Assembly: GCA_944324825.1 (NCBI GenBank)
Contig: CALUXU010000001.1
Coordinates: 124,001 to 188,000, forward strand
Direction: 5' to 3'
DNA from: Candidatus Gastranaerophilales bacterium
Lineage (GTDB): Bacteria; Cyanobacteriota; Vampirovibrionia; Gastranaerophilales; Gastranaerophilaceae
Length of the DNA stretch: 64,000 nt
The notes below the pieces were generated by a model. That model made no database searches. It had not been told where the DNA came from and was given only the letters and a program-made list of their open reading frames with translations. Both the position numbers and the translations under genes were made by a program. Every line of letters begins with the position of its first letter. Position 1 is the stretch's first letter. This document shows, piece after piece, positions 42,006 through 51,524 of this stretch.

Positions 42006-43424
42006 CTAAAAACTAAAATCTCTCTCACCTTGCTCAATCTTTTTAAGGTTTTCTTTAGTAACAGCCTTCATATTCTCATCTTCTATTTTTTCAACTTCTT
42101 TTTCGATAAGTTTGTTACCTGCTTTTTTAGTTTCTTCAGAGGCGTAATCTTCAAGATACTCTTTCAAAGTTAAAAGTGCATTTGGATGGCAGAAATTATG
42201 AATATTTTTGGCTTTACATACATCCATGAAATTGTCGCCGGTTCTGCCTTTTCGATAACAAGCCGTACAGAAACTCGGTATATAACCCAATTCCAGAAGC
42301 CAATGTAAAACTTCATCGAGAGGGCGTCTGTCTGTTACATCAAATTGTGCGGATTCTTCCGCTTCATCAGAAGGTTCGGCATACCCACCTACACTTGTCT
42401 TTGAGCCGCCGCTTATCTGTGACACCCCGAGATGCAAAACCCTATTTCTAACATCTTTTGATTCTCTTGTCGAAACAATCATTCCGGTATATGGTACAGC
42501 GATTCTTATACAAGCAACTATTTTTATAAAAGTATCGTCATCAATACCGTTTTCAAAAGATGACGGATCAATATCATCAGCTTTTCTGATTCTAGGAACA
42601 CTGATTGTATGCGGTCCTACACCGTGAACTGCTTCAAGATGTTCTGCGTGCATAAGCAAACCCGCAAATTCGTACTTATATGTAGAAAGCCCGAATAACA
42701 CACCTAACCCTACATCATCAATACCGCCTTCCATGGCTCTGTCCATCGCTTCCGTATGGTAAGCATAATTATGTTTAGGACCGGTCGGATGCAGTTTTTC
42801 ATAACGTTCTTTGTTGTAAGTTTCCTGGAACAGAATATAAGTTCCGATACCTGCCTCTTTAAGTTTACGATAGTTTTCAACTGTTGTTGCCGCAATATTT
42901 ACATTGGCACGACGAATTGCACCGTTTTTATGATGAATACCATAAATTGTTTTAAGAGATTCCAGAATATACTCAATAGGATTATTGACTGGGTCTTCGC
43001 CCGTTTCAATCGCAATCCGCTTATGCCCCATATCCTGCAGGGCAATAACTTCTGCTTTTATTTCCTCCTGGGTCATTTTTTTTCGCGGAATATGTTTATT
43101 TTTAGCGTGATACGGACAGTAAACACAGCCGTTTACACAATAGTTAGAAAGATAAAGAGGTGCAAACATCACTATTCTGTTCCCGTAATACGCTTGTTTT
43201 ATATCATTTGCAAGTTTAAATATTTCCTGATTCTTTTCTTCTATATCGCAAGCTAATAAAACAGAGGCCGCACGATGAGTTAACCCTTCCATTTTACGGG
43301 CTTTTTCAAGAATTGAATCAATAAGTTCAAGATTATTTTTATTTTTTTCAGCATAGCTTATAGTATCAAGAATTTCGCTATCTGAAATAAATTCCTCGGC
43401 CTTTTTTGATTTTAAATTATACAT
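42006..43424 (-). CDS. hydG: [FeFe]-hydrogenase H-cluster maturase HydG
   Basis: Radical-SAM tyrosine lyase that makes the CO and CN ligands of the hydrogenase H-cluster. The radical-SAM cluster motif is NYCVNGCVYCPYHAKN (CX3CX2C, residues ~95-110). The HydG-specific C-terminal auxiliary cluster is present as FCTACYRKGRTGDNF and, later, HNFCHPNALLTLKEYL. 472 aa matches the family and separates it from ThiH (shorter C terminus). AAGGGTAGG precedes the ATG. HydE and HydF are not in this window. It implies an [FeFe] hydrogenase elsewhere in the genome. Confidence 0.93.
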   Translation of the reverse strand: MYNLKSKKAEEFISDSEILDTISYAEKNKNNLELIDSILEKARKMEGLTHRAASVLLACDIEEKNQEIFKLANDIKQAYYGNRIVMFAPLYLSNYCVNGCVYCPYHAKNKHIPRKKMTQEEIKAEVIALQDMGHKRIAIETGEDPVNNPIEYILESLKTIYGIHHKNGAIRRANVNIAATTVENYRKLKEAGIGTYILFQETYNKERYEKLHPTGPKHNYAYHTEAMDRAMEGGIDDVGLGVLFGLSTYKYEFAGLLMHAEHLEAVHGVGPHTISVPRIRKADDIDPSSFENGIDDDTFIKIVACIRIAVPYTGMIVSTRESKDVRNRVLHLGVSQISGGSKTSVGGYAEPSDEAEESAQFDVTDRRPLDEVLHWLLELGYIPSFCTACYRKGRTGDNFMDVCKAKNIHNFCHPNALLTLKEYLEDYASEETKKAGNKLIEKEVEKIEDENMKAVTKENLKKIEQGERDFSF

Positions 43425-43480
43425 ATCCTACCCTTCTTATAAATACATGGTAGTACTTTAAGAAGAAAAGTAAAGAGCTA

Positions 43481-43870
43481 CTATGCCCAGCCGCGGAAGC
43501 CCGGATTTACGCCAAGATGAGTATAGGTATCAGTCGTCATAAATGTACCGCCTGTCGGGAATCCCCAGCCAAATATTCCGCCGCCAAAGAAGCCTCCGCC
43601 AAATAAAGCGTTAGAAATTGAAGAAGTCAGAGGTGACCAGGTCGTATCAAAACCGGAAGCATTTAATATTACATTTGTCGGAGTAGCGTACGACGGGTGA
43701 GCCCAAGATGAGAAACCGCTCGGACTGTCAAGGTTCGGATACAGTGTCATAAAAGGATCCAGACCGGATCTATACATCGAATACGATGTAAGCCCGCCAA
43801 ACAATATATTAGTAGTGTTGTATAATCCGCACGTCAGCCCGCCGAAGAGTCCGTTTGTAAAACCGCCCAT
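43481..43870 (-). CDS. Gly/Phe/Thr-rich small protein of unknown function
   Basis: A 129-residue low-complexity protein rich in Gly, Phe, Thr and Ser (GGFTNGLFGGLTCGLYNTTN; FGGGFFGGGIFGWGFPTGGT). It has no signal peptide, charged core or known domain. AGAGG precedes the ATG and codon use is regular, which supports real coding. Possibly a structural or surface component, but nothing specific can be said. Confidence 0.5.
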   Translation of the reverse strand: MGGFTNGLFGGLTCGLYNTTNILFGGLTSYSMYRSGLDPFMTLYPNLDSPSGFSSWAHPSYATPTNVILNASGFDTTWSPLTSSISNALFGGGFFGGGIFGWGFPTGGTFMTTDTYTHLGVNPGFRGWA

Positions 43871-44015
43871 GTAAGTACCTCTGTGTTGTGTCTTATATAT
43901 AAAAAGTATATACTTAAATAAAAATTGCTATTTTAATAAAAACTTTGTAACAAATTCTTAACATTATAAAACTTAAACATATCCCGAATGTAGACATTAT
44001 GTGTTTTTTATAGGA

Positions 44016-44043
44016 TTGACAATACAGCTTGAGAGTATAGAAT
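44016..44043 (+). promoter_or_regulatory. tuf promoter
   Basis: -35 TTGACA (44016-44021), 16-base spacer, -10 TAGAAT (44038-44043), followed by a ~60-base leader to the tuf start. The 240-base gap before it holds no gene. Confidence 0.7.
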
Positions 44044-44110
44044 ATAGAAAAGAGTTAAACTTAGAAAAAGTTAACGTAGTAATACATGAAGAGAAAAGGA
44101 GATTAATCTC

Positions 44111-45319
44111 ATGGCACGTGAAAAGTATGAACGTACGAAACCACACGTTAACGTAGGTACAATCGGCCACGTTGACCACGGTAAAACAACATTAACTGCT
44201 GCTATTACAGCAACATTAGCTGCTGCAGGTCAAGCAGAACTTAAAAAATTCGATGAAATCGATGCTGCTCCTGAAGAAAAAGCTAGAGGTATAACCATTT
44301 CTACAGCTCACGTAGAATACGAAACAAAAGACAGACACTATGCTCACGTTGACTGCCCGGGCCACGCTGACTATGTTAAAAACATGATCACCGGTGCTGC
44401 TCAAATGGACGGTGCTATTCTTGTTGTTGCTGCAACTGATGGTGCTATGCCTCAAACTCGTGAACACATCCTACTTGCTCGTCAGGTTGGTGTTCCTAAC
44501 TTAGTAGTATTCTTAAACAAATGTGATATGGTTGATGACCCTGAACTACTTGAATTAGTAGAAATGGAAGTTAGAGAATTGTTAACATCTTATGAATTTG
44601 ATGGTGACAATATTCCTTTCATCCACGGTTCAGCTTTAAAAGCTTTAGAAGCTGTTCAAGCTAATCCTTCTATTGCTCGTGGTGAAGATAAATGGGTTGA
44701 CAAGATTTGGGAATTAATGGATGCTATCGATTCTTACTTCCCAACTCCAGAACGTGATTTAGACAAACCATTCTTAATGCCAATCGAAGATATCTTCTCA
44801 ATCACTGGTCGTGGTACTGTTGCTACAGGCCGTGTTGAACGTGGTATCGTTAAAGTTGGTGACGAAGTTGAATTAGTTGGTCTTGGTGAAACTAAAAAAA
44901 CAACTGTTACCGGTGTTGAAATGTTCAGAAAACAACTTGACCAAGGTCAAGCTGGTGACAACATTGGTGCTTTGTTAAGAGGTATTGATAAAACTGAAAT
45001 CCAACGTGGTCAAGTTTTAGCAAAACCTGGTACTATTCACCCGCACACTAAATTTACTGCTAACGTTTACGTTTTAACAAAAGATGAAGGTGGACGTCAC
45101 ACTCCATTCTTCCCGGGATATCGTCCTCAGTTCTATATCAGAACAACTGACGTAACTGGTTCTATCAAATTTGACGGCGAAATGGTAATGCCTGGTGATA
45201 ACGTTGTTATGGAAGTTGAATTAATCGCTCCTGTAGCTATCGAAGAAGGTATGAGATTCGCTATCAGAGAAGGTGGACGTACCGTTGGTGCTGGTGTTGT
45301 AGATAAAATTATTGCTTAA
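44111..45319 (+). CDS. tuf: Elongation factor Tu
   Basis: GTPase that carries aminoacyl-tRNA to the ribosome. G1 is GHVDHGKTT, switch [11 protein letters not shown], the base-specificity motif NKCD, and all three domains run through the normal 402 residues to the end [19 protein letters not shown] precedes the ATG. Codon use is visibly more GC-balanced and biased than in the neighbours, as in a highly expressed gene. It stands alone with its own promoter and terminator, without fusA, rpsG or rpsL beside it. Confidence 0.98.
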   Translation: MAREKYERTKPHVNVGTIGHVDHGKTTLTAAITATLAAAGQAELKKFDEIDAAPEEKARGITISTAHVEYETKDRHYAHVDCPGHADYVKNMITGAAQMDGAILVVAATDGAMPQTREHILLARQVGVPNLVVFLNKCDMVDDPELLELVEMEVRELLTSYEFDGDNIPFIHGSALKALEAVQANPSIARGEDKWVDKIWELMDAIDSYFPTPERDLDKPFLMPIEDIFSITGRGTVATGRVERGIVKVGDEVELVGLGETKKTTVTGVEMFRKQLDQGQAGDNIGALLRGIDKTEIQRGQVLAKPGTIHPHTKFTANVYVLTKDEGGRHTPFFPGYRPQFYIRTTDVTGSIKFDGEMVMPGDNVVMEVELIAPVAIEEGMRFAIREGGRTVGAGVVDKIIA

Positions 45320-45344
45320 TTTTATTTATAATATTAAAGCTTTT

Positions 45345-45376
45345 AATAGCCGGTTCAATAGAACCGGCTATTTTTT
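45345..45376 (+). terminator. tuf terminator
   Basis: AATAGCCGGTTC and GAACCGGCTATT pair around AATA and end in a T-run. Confidence 0.92.
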
Positions 45377-45417
45377 ATTAACAATTTGATTAATTTTTGT
45401 AACAAAAAATTTAATAA

Positions 45418-45448
45418 CACTTTATTTTAATTTTAAACTTGCTATAAT
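45418..45448 (+). promoter_or_regulatory. Flagellin 1 promoter
   Basis: CACTTTA (45418-45424), 18-base spacer, TATAAT (45443-45448) continuing AAATATATAA. The same layout precedes the other two flagellin genes. Each also has TTGTAACA or TTGTTACA further upstream. Confidence 0.6.
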
Positions 45449-45559
45449 AAATATATAATGTTGATGTAGGGAATATACAAGCTATGCATATAGTTATATT
45501 GTCACGTAAAAGTAAAGGATTACTTTTAGGAATACAAAATTTGAAAGGAGTATCAAATT

Positions 45560-46417
45560 ATGACACTTACCATCAATACGAACATGGGTTCGTTAATCGT
45601 GCAGAACAACCTTAACAATGCAACAAATGCATTGAATCAATCTATTGAAAGAATGACAACAGGCTACAAAATCAACACAGCAGGAGACGATGCTGCAGGT
45701 TATTCTGTTGCAACAGGAATGGAAACAGACCTTTCTTCAACAAGTGTTGCTCAAAACAATGTCGCATTAGGCTCCAGTCTTTTATCTGTAGCAGAAAGTA
45801 ATTACGATATTATGATTACACACATGCAGCGTATCAGAGATTTAACAGAACAAGCTGCAAACGGAACATATGGCGATGATTCAATAGAAGCCATCAACGC
45901 CGAAATAACTGCAAGATTTGCAGAAATTGACAGAATATCCGAAAATGCCGAATATAATGGAATAAAATTATTAAACGGGAGTATCGGGGCAGACGGTATT
46001 AATTTACAAGTTGGTATCGGCTCGGACGGTAACAGTAGAATTACTCTTGAGCAAACTCTATTTGAAGATGCCGATACACAAGGCTTAATTGGTGTTAACG
46101 CGACAACCTATACAGGATATATAACAACAGGAACAACCGCAACAATAACACAAGCGCTTGATGCTATCGATGACGGATTAGCAAAAGTTACATCAAGACA
46201 AACAGAAATTGGGGCAGTTCAAAATAGACTTGACTCTGCAGCTGAAGCATTAACAGTACAATTTGATAATTTAACATCATCTTTATCTACTGTAAAAGAT
46301 ACTGATATTGCAGCAGAATCATCAAACTTTATCAAAGCACAAATTCTGCAGCAAGCATCAGCAACACTGTTAACGACAGCAAACCAAACTCCGTCAATCG
46401 CATTGAACTTAATATAA
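45560..46417 (+). CDS. fliC: Flagellin 1
   Basis: Filament subunit exported by the flagellar type III apparatus. The N-terminal D0/D1 region (INTNMGSLIVQNNLNNATNA, ERMTTGYKINTAGDDAAGYS) and C-terminal D1/D0 region (QASATLLTTANQTPSIALNL) are conserved; the middle is short, so surface domains D2/D3 are nearly absent in this 285-residue protein. TTGAAAGGAG precedes the ATG. It is the most divergent of the three flagellins here. Confidence 0.95.
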   Translation: MTLTINTNMGSLIVQNNLNNATNALNQSIERMTTGYKINTAGDDAAGYSVATGMETDLSSTSVAQNNVALGSSLLSVAESNYDIMITHMQRIRDLTEQAANGTYGDDSIEAINAEITARFAEIDRISENAEYNGIKLLNGSIGADGINLQVGIGSDGNSRITLEQTLFEDADTQGLIGVNATTYTGYITTGTTATITQALDAIDDGLAKVTSRQTEIGAVQNRLDSAAEALTVQFDNLTSSLSTVKDTDIAAESSNFIKAQILQQASATLLTTANQTPSIALNLI

Positions 46418-46453
46418 TATATTATGACGATTTGTAACAAATTTGACATCAAG

Positions 46454-46485
46454 TGCTTTAAGTAGGCAATTCAATTTGTTATAAT
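46454..46485 (+). promoter_or_regulatory. Flagellin 2 promoter
   Basis: TGCTTTA (46454-46460), 19-base spacer, TATAAT (46480-46485) continuing AAATATATAA. TTTGTAACAA lies at 46431. Confidence 0.6.
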
Positions 46486-46579
46486 AAATATATAAGTATC
46501 GAATATTATATATGTATCGTTAAATAAGAGATAGAGAAACGGATTATTTCCCAAAATTGAAAGGAGTATCAGGAGAAAA

Positions 46580-47428
46580 ATGGCTCTAACAATTAACACG
46601 AACCTCGGTTCACTCATCGTTCAAAGAAATTTGGCTGATGCGACAGCAGCATTAAATCAATCTATTGAACGCATGACTACCGGTTTTAAAATCAACAGTG
46701 CAGGAGATGATGCTGCCGGGTATGCAGTTGCAACCAAGATGGATACTCAGTTGAGTTCAATTAGTGTTGCACAGGATAACGTAGCAATCGGTTCAAGTTT
46801 ATTATCAACTGCAGAAAGCAATTATGACCTAATAGTAACACACTTGCAACGTATTAGAGATTTAACAGAAGAAGCCGCAAACGGAACTTACGGTCAAGAT
46901 TCAATTGATGCAATTAAGGCAGAGGTAACAGCCAGATGGGCAGAAATAGACAGAATTTCAGACAGTACAGAATTTAATGGCATTAAACTCCTTGACGGTT
47001 CTGCAGGCGCTATAAATCTTCAAATAGGTATCGATTCAACTGCAAACAGCCAGCTGGCACTTGATGCAGCTCTATTTGATGATGCATCTGCACAAGAGTT
47101 AACAGGTGTTGCACAAAATACATTCTTAGGATATTTTACAGTTGGCGGTACTAATTACGACACAGCATTAGATGCAATTGATGCGGCATTGGATGAAGTA
47201 ACATCACGTCAAACTAATATCGGTGCTATCCAAAACAGGCTTGATTCTGCCGCAGATGCATTAGATGTACAATATTCAAACGTAACATCATCATTATCAA
47301 CGATTAAAGATGCTGATGTTGCAGCAGAATCATCTGAATATATTAAAGCTCAAATTTTACAACAGGCATCAGCATCGCTGTTGTCTACAGCCAACCAAAC
47401 GCCATCCATAGCTCTTAACTTGATATAA
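46580..47428 (+). CDS. Flagellin 2
   Basis: A 282-residue flagellin with the same short D0/D1 plan (LTINTNLGSLIVQRNLADAT to SLLSTANQTPSIALNLI). It is nearly identical in sequence and length to flagellin 3 (58930-59778, opposite strand) and clearly less similar to flagellin 1. GAAAGGAG lies upstream. A strong terminator follows. Paralogous subunits may form different filament segments. Confidence 0.95.
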   Translation: MALTINTNLGSLIVQRNLADATAALNQSIERMTTGFKINSAGDDAAGYAVATKMDTQLSSISVAQDNVAIGSSLLSTAESNYDLIVTHLQRIRDLTEEAANGTYGQDSIDAIKAEVTARWAEIDRISDSTEFNGIKLLDGSAGAINLQIGIDSTANSQLALDAALFDDASAQELTGVAQNTFLGYFTVGGTNYDTALDAIDAALDEVTSRQTNIGAIQNRLDSAADALDVQYSNVTSSLSTIKDADVAAESSEYIKAQILQQASASLLSTANQTPSIALNLI

Positions 47429-47451
47429 TAATAATATTATTAATAATCCGT

Positions 47452-47486
47452 AAAAAGCCGAAGATTGTTATCTTCGGCTTTTTTGT
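47452..47486 (+). terminator. Flagellin 2 terminator
   Basis: AGCCGAAGAT and ATCTTCGGCT pair around TGTT and run into TTTTTT. Confidence 0.92.
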
Positions 47487-47644
47487 GTGTAAATTGTAAA
47501 CTTATGTAACAAAATTCCTTATTTCATTAAAGTTCTAAAAAAACGTGCCGTCATGCATGATACAGAATAGAATTTCGAATTAATTAGGGCATTTTAAAAG
47601 TTTGCTTAAATAAGTTCGAGCAAGAAAAAAAGGAGTACAGGAAT

Positions 47645-48310
47645 ATGGGTTTATCAGCATCACAGGCTCGCTTGTTAAATTTGACAGCACGTATGCATGA
47701 CATTGAGTACAAAGCTCAAAACCTTGAAGCTCAAAAGCTGCAAATGGCAAACGAATCAACTCAAGTGTATCAAGAGTATGAAAATGCTCTAAACAAACAA
47801 AAAGTTCAATTAAAACACATCGGCGCAGATGGTTCTGCAGAATACAGAGATGCAACGCTGAACGAAATTTTGGCAGCCGGATATGAAATTACAATACAAA
47901 CAGGCAACGGTCAATGGAAAACATATTCAGAAGCAACAGCAGGGAATATTGAAACAGACACTGGTATAGCCGCTGATGCTCTTGATAAAACAGAAACCTT
48001 AAGAAACATGGTTGAAGCAGGCTTCATTGTATTCAGAAAACCAGGACTTGATGCAAACGGCGATCCGATATTTACAGAAGTAAATATTGCAACGGATACA
48101 AGTTTACAAGAAGTACAAGACGAAACAGAACTCAAAAAGGCAGAAGCAAAATACGAAGCTGATATGAGAAAAATAGATGCTAAGGATAAAAAGTTTGATA
48201 CCGATTTAGCTGCCTTAGAACAAGAAAGAAACGCTATCAAGACAGAAATCGACACATTAAAAACAGTCGCAAAAGATAACGTAGACAGAACATTCAAGTT
48301 GTTCTCATAA
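47645..48310 (+). CDS. Coiled-coil protein of the flagellar region, unknown function
   Basis: A 221-residue soluble protein beginning GLSASQARLLNLTARMHDIE and continuing YKAQNLEAQKLQMANESTQ, a helical start with an MGxSxSQxRxLxLT pattern that I associate with flagellated cyanobacterial relatives, though I cannot verify this here. A long acidic/basic coiled coil (KAEAKYEADMRKIDAKDKKF, LEQERNAIKTEIDTLKT) fills the C-terminal third. No signal peptide. AAAAGGAG precedes the ATG. Position next to flagellins suggests a flagellar or export-chaperone role, by context only. Confidence 0.6.
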   Translation: MGLSASQARLLNLTARMHDIEYKAQNLEAQKLQMANESTQVYQEYENALNKQKVQLKHIGADGSAEYRDATLNEILAAGYEITIQTGNGQWKTYSEATAGNIETDTGIAADALDKTETLRNMVEAGFIVFRKPGLDANGDPIFTEVNIATDTSLQEVQDETELKKAEAKYEADMRKIDAKDKKFDTDLAALEQERNAIKTEIDTLKTVAKDNVDRTFKLFS

Positions 48311-48338
48311 TAGTAAGACTCAAAATAATTTACCACAT

Positions 48339-48367
48339 CAAAACACCGGATATCATCCGGTGTTTTG
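48339..48367 (+). terminator. Hairpin terminator (possibly bidirectional)
   Basis: CAAAACACCGGA and TCCGGTGTTTTG pair around TATCA, between the convergent coiled-coil gene and sepF. Confidence 0.75.
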
Positions 48368-48445
48368 GCATATATTCTTATTTTTCGCAAAAAAAAGGAT
48401 GCACAAGCATCCTAAAAATCCAACTATCACAAATCAATTTATATA

Positions 48446-48934
48446 TTATAATGGTTTATTCCATAAAGATTCTGCAAATTTGCTTTGTGCTTGAGCATCT
48501 ACTGACAAAGCAACGTTATTTGGAGTAAAAATGAATACCATTTCGCCTACTTTTTGTGCTGTACCGTTTAGAGCATGAGCAGCACCGCAAACAAAATCAA
48601 TTGTTCTTTGTGACTGATCTTTGTCTAAAAGGTGAAGATTTAAAACAACAGTTTTTTTATCTTTCAAATGTTTTACCATTTGACCGGCTTCACCAAAAGA
48701 ACGAGGCTCAACTATCATTACCTCATATCCTCTGTAATTAGGATGATTAACAACCTTCATTTCTCTTGAACTTTCAGTTCTTGTTGAAAAATCAGGTTTA
48801 GTAACTCTTAATGCGTTACCGTCTTCTACATATTCATCATCGCTTGCGAAATCAAAAGCATCTTCATCTTCATCTCTAGTTAACCCTTGAGTTAAAAAAT
48901 CAACTATCCCGCTTAATTTTTCAGTTATTGTCAT
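48446..48934 (-). CDS. sepF: Cell-division protein SepF
   Basis: FtsZ-binding, membrane-associated division protein. The 162 residues show an N-terminal amphipathic start (TITEKLSGIVDFLTQGL), an acidic linker, and the conserved C-terminal domain VMIVEPRSFGEAGQMVKHLK then DKKTVVLNLHLLDKDQSQRT and IDFVCGAAHALNGTAQKVGE. SepF occurs in Firmicutes, Actinobacteria and Cyanobacteria, and is not expected in most proteobacteria. It lies 11 bases after yggS, a classic pair. Confidence 0.93.
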   Translation of the reverse strand: MTITEKLSGIVDFLTQGLTRDEDEDAFDFASDDEYVEDGNALRVTKPDFSTRTESSREMKVVNHPNYRGYEVMIVEPRSFGEAGQMVKHLKDKKTVVLNLHLLDKDQSQRTIDFVCGAAHALNGTAQKVGEMVFIFTPNNVALSVDAQAQSKFAESLWNKPL

Positions 48935-48945
48935 CTTTCCTCCGA

Positions 48946-49611
48946 TTATTTAAATAATATTCTTCCTAAACGTATCATAGTAGCTCCGTTAGCTACAGCT
49001 CTCAGGTAATCATCACTCATACCCATTGATAATTCCTGCAGGTTCAAATTGTATTTCTTGTTTAATTCTGTTTTGATTTGTAAAGCCTCATTAAATACTC
49101 TGTCGAGTTCGTCATCTGACGCCCCTAAAGGTGCCATACACATAAACCCGTTAACTGCAATATTCTCCAGACTCAAGATTTCTTCGAAATTATCATAAAG
49201 CTCTCTCTTACTAAATCCAAACTTCTGGACCTCTTCTGAAATGTTTATTTCTAACAAGACTTTTTGAACCTTATTCAATCTCTTGGCTGCTTCCGATATA
49301 ACTTTTGCAAGCTTCAAAGAATCAACCGACTGAATATAATCAAAATACTTAACTACCTTCTCTGCTTTATTAGTCTGTAAATGACCGATGAAATGGAATC
49401 TGGAGTTTTTACGAATCTCCTCCGGCAAATTGCTAATTTTTTCAATTGCATCTAATGCCCTAGATTCCCCAAAATCCCTTAGACCGGCATCATAAGCCTC
49501 TAATATAGCCTCCAATCCGTAGTATTTTGTTACAGCAATTATATTTGGTGTATAAGGTACGATTGTTTTTTTTACACGTAGAAGATTCTCTTTAACACAA
49601 GATTCAGTCAT
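48946..49611 (-). CDS. PLP-homeostasis protein (YggS/PLPBP family)
   Basis: A 221-residue PLP-binding barrel protein that buffers pyridoxal phosphate. The lysine site is in NIIAVTKYYGLEAILEAYDA; DFGESRALDAIEKI, RFHFIGHLQTNKAEKVV and SMGMSDDYLRAVANGATMIR match the family blocks, ending in RLGRILF. Linked to sepF as in ylmE-ylmF of Gram-positives and cyanobacteria. Residue G replaces N in the usual FGEN (here FGES). Confidence 0.92.
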   Translation of the reverse strand: MTESCVKENLLRVKKTIVPYTPNIIAVTKYYGLEAILEAYDAGLRDFGESRALDAIEKISNLPEEIRKNSRFHFIGHLQTNKAEKVVKYFDYIQSVDSLKLAKVISEAAKRLNKVQKVLLEINISEEVQKFGFSKRELYDNFEEILSLENIAVNGFMCMAPLGASDDELDRVFNEALQIKTELNKKYNLNLQELSMGMSDDYLRAVANGATMIRLGRILFK

Positions 49612-49642
49612 ACAAATCTCCTCTACATTTTAAAATTATATC

Positions 49643-49823
49643 TTATCGTTCATGATAAGACAAATATTCAATTGTAAAAGTTTTTCCTCCTTTCCTGGAT
49701 TCCTGAAACCCATGATTCACATGCAATTCAGCATGTTTTTAATTATTAAGTTTTATTAAATTTTATTCTTTTGTTAAGTTCTTGACATGATTTCTTTGTA
49801 TTTTGTCATGCTAAAAGCATGCC
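49643..49823. other. Gap between yggS and flgE with two small dyads
   Basis: CTTATC-gttcat-GATAAG near 49651 may be an operator-like dyad upstream of yggS. CATGCT-aaa-AGCATG near 49810 follows the flgE stop and could stall transcription, but lacks a T-run. Nothing else is seen in 49612-49835. Confidence 0.35.
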
Positions 49824-49835
49824 TCTATTCAAAAA

Positions 49836-51473
49836 TTATTGACCCAGGTATGCAAGAGTTTCAAGAATTGAACTTGCCGTAGAGAACACACGGGAATTAA
49901 CCTGTATTGCACGCTGAGCAATAATCATATTTGATAACTCGGTTGCCATATCAACGTTTGAACCTTCCAAACCGCCGGTTTTGATAGAACCAAAACCGTT
50001 TGAATTTGACATACCATAAGCAAACTCACCTGCGTTCGGACCAATTGACCACATGTTATCAGTTTCTGCAATCAAACCAGCATCATTGATAACTGTACCC
50101 AATTGAAGCACCATATTTGCAGGAACAAAACTTGTACCACTCATATCTAAATCGGAACCTGCAAGACCGGAGGATGTAATAATAACTTTATCAGCCGTTG
50201 TATATTCCCACATAGCGCGGCCGTTATCATCAAATGTAACCGTCAACTGAGAACCGTCATTGTATTCAGCAGTCAATACACCTGATTCTGATACAGACCA
50301 GTCTATTCTTTTGATAGAATCTGCACTGTTATATGAGTCTGTAATAACTGCAGATTGGTTCATATCGTTACTGTAGAATAATGTTTGCCCGTCAGTAGCG
50401 GCCTCTAAAGCATCCGTAAATCCTGTTTCTGACAAGAAATTTGATGTCTGTCCGGCAGTCGCGACAGAAATATCTTCTCCGGAATTATTTTCCAGCTGCA
50501 ATCCTCCATCCATAATGGAAAATTGGATATCAGGATATCCTTGAGAATTGAAAGAGTTATTTATACTATTTACAAAATCTTCCAATGTACTATTAAGATC
50601 ACCCTCACCAATAGTATAAGATACCTGAGCTTGAACATTTCTCACTGTTACATTACCGGTTGTAGGAAATACACCCCCTTCAACTTTTATATATGTTCCA
50701 TCAGCACCTTTAAAATATACATCTGTAGGAGATACCTCTCCATATAACTCTATCATATTATTTCTATCTTCTGTTGTAAGCGCGGACATATCCATTCGGT
50801 CATATGTAATATTAGCTCCGGCTTGGTCATATACATACTGATCATCATTTACATACGTAAAATCTGCAGCCGCATAACTTTGAGAAGTTCCGCCTACATT
50901 TAAAATAAATGTACCCGAGCTGATACCGCTTGCTAAAGCGTTTAAATCTCTAACCGTTTTGTCAGCAATTTCATCTTGTGCAGTACCTGATACAGAAACA
51001 TTCAAGATTGAAGGAACTTTTACTGTTACCTCAGAGGAACGCGCAGAATATTCATTTGTTGTACCTACAACTTTGTATCCGGCTGCTGTTACAAGATTAC
51101 CATCAGAATCAAGAGTAAAATGACCGTCACGTGTTAAATATTGGATACCGCTGCCGTCTTGAACAACGAAATAACCGTTACCTGAAATCATTAAGTCAGA
51201 ATTATAACCAGTTTGCTGGAAAGAGCCGGAGCTAAAGTCCCTTGAGATTGAAGCAACTTGAGTACCCAAACCGATTTGTCTAGGGTTAGTACCACCGCCA
51301 GTCCTTGTTGCTGCAGAACCGCTTGATAAAGTATTTGAAAATAACGTTGAAAAAGTAACGTTTGCGGATTTAAATGCAGTTGTATTAATGTTTGCAACGT
51401 TATTCGCAATTACATTAATCTGGGTTTGACCAGCATCTAAACCAGTTTTTGATGTGTAAAGTGCCTGACTCAT
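49836..51473 (-). CDS. flgE: Flagellar hook protein FlgE
   Basis: Subunit of the flagellar hook. The N-terminal rod-type domain reads LYTSKTGLDAGQTQINVIAN then NVANINTTAFKSANVTFS, the FlgE D1 region follows (RDFSSGSFQQTGYNSDLMIS), and the C-terminal Flg_bbr domain is GLEGSNVDMATELSNMIIAQ then RAIQVNSRVFSTASSILETL. The 545-residue length includes an extended middle domain. Last gene of the fliJ-fliK-flgD-flgE run, 50 bases after flgD. Confidence 0.95.
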   Translation of the reverse strand: MSQALYTSKTGLDAGQTQINVIANNVANINTTAFKSANVTFSTLFSNTLSSGSAATRTGGGTNPRQIGLGTQVASISRDFSSGSFQQTGYNSDLMISGNGYFVVQDGSGIQYLTRDGHFTLDSDGNLVTAAGYKVVGTTNEYSARSSEVTVKVPSILNVSVSGTAQDEIADKTVRDLNALASGISSGTFILNVGGTSQSYAAADFTYVNDDQYVYDQAGANITYDRMDMSALTTEDRNNMIELYGEVSPTDVYFKGADGTYIKVEGGVFPTTGNVTVRNVQAQVSYTIGEGDLNSTLEDFVNSINNSFNSQGYPDIQFSIMDGGLQLENNSGEDISVATAGQTSNFLSETGFTDALEAATDGQTLFYSNDMNQSAVITDSYNSADSIKRIDWSVSESGVLTAEYNDGSQLTVTFDDNGRAMWEYTTADKVIITSSGLAGSDLDMSGTSFVPANMVLQLGTVINDAGLIAETDNMWSIGPNAGEFAYGMSNSNGFGSIKTGGLEGSNVDMATELSNMIIAQRAIQVNSRVFSTASSILETLAYLGQ

Positions 51474-51524
51474 TTCTCTCTCCTCTAATTTATATTGTCT
51501 AGTATTTAGTTATATTCTGATTTA

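Noticed and set aside
42006-43424. Assignment as ThiH (thiamine tyrosine lyase)
   Set aside because: The C-terminal CxxC...C cluster region and 472-residue length fit HydG; no thiamine genes are adjacent.
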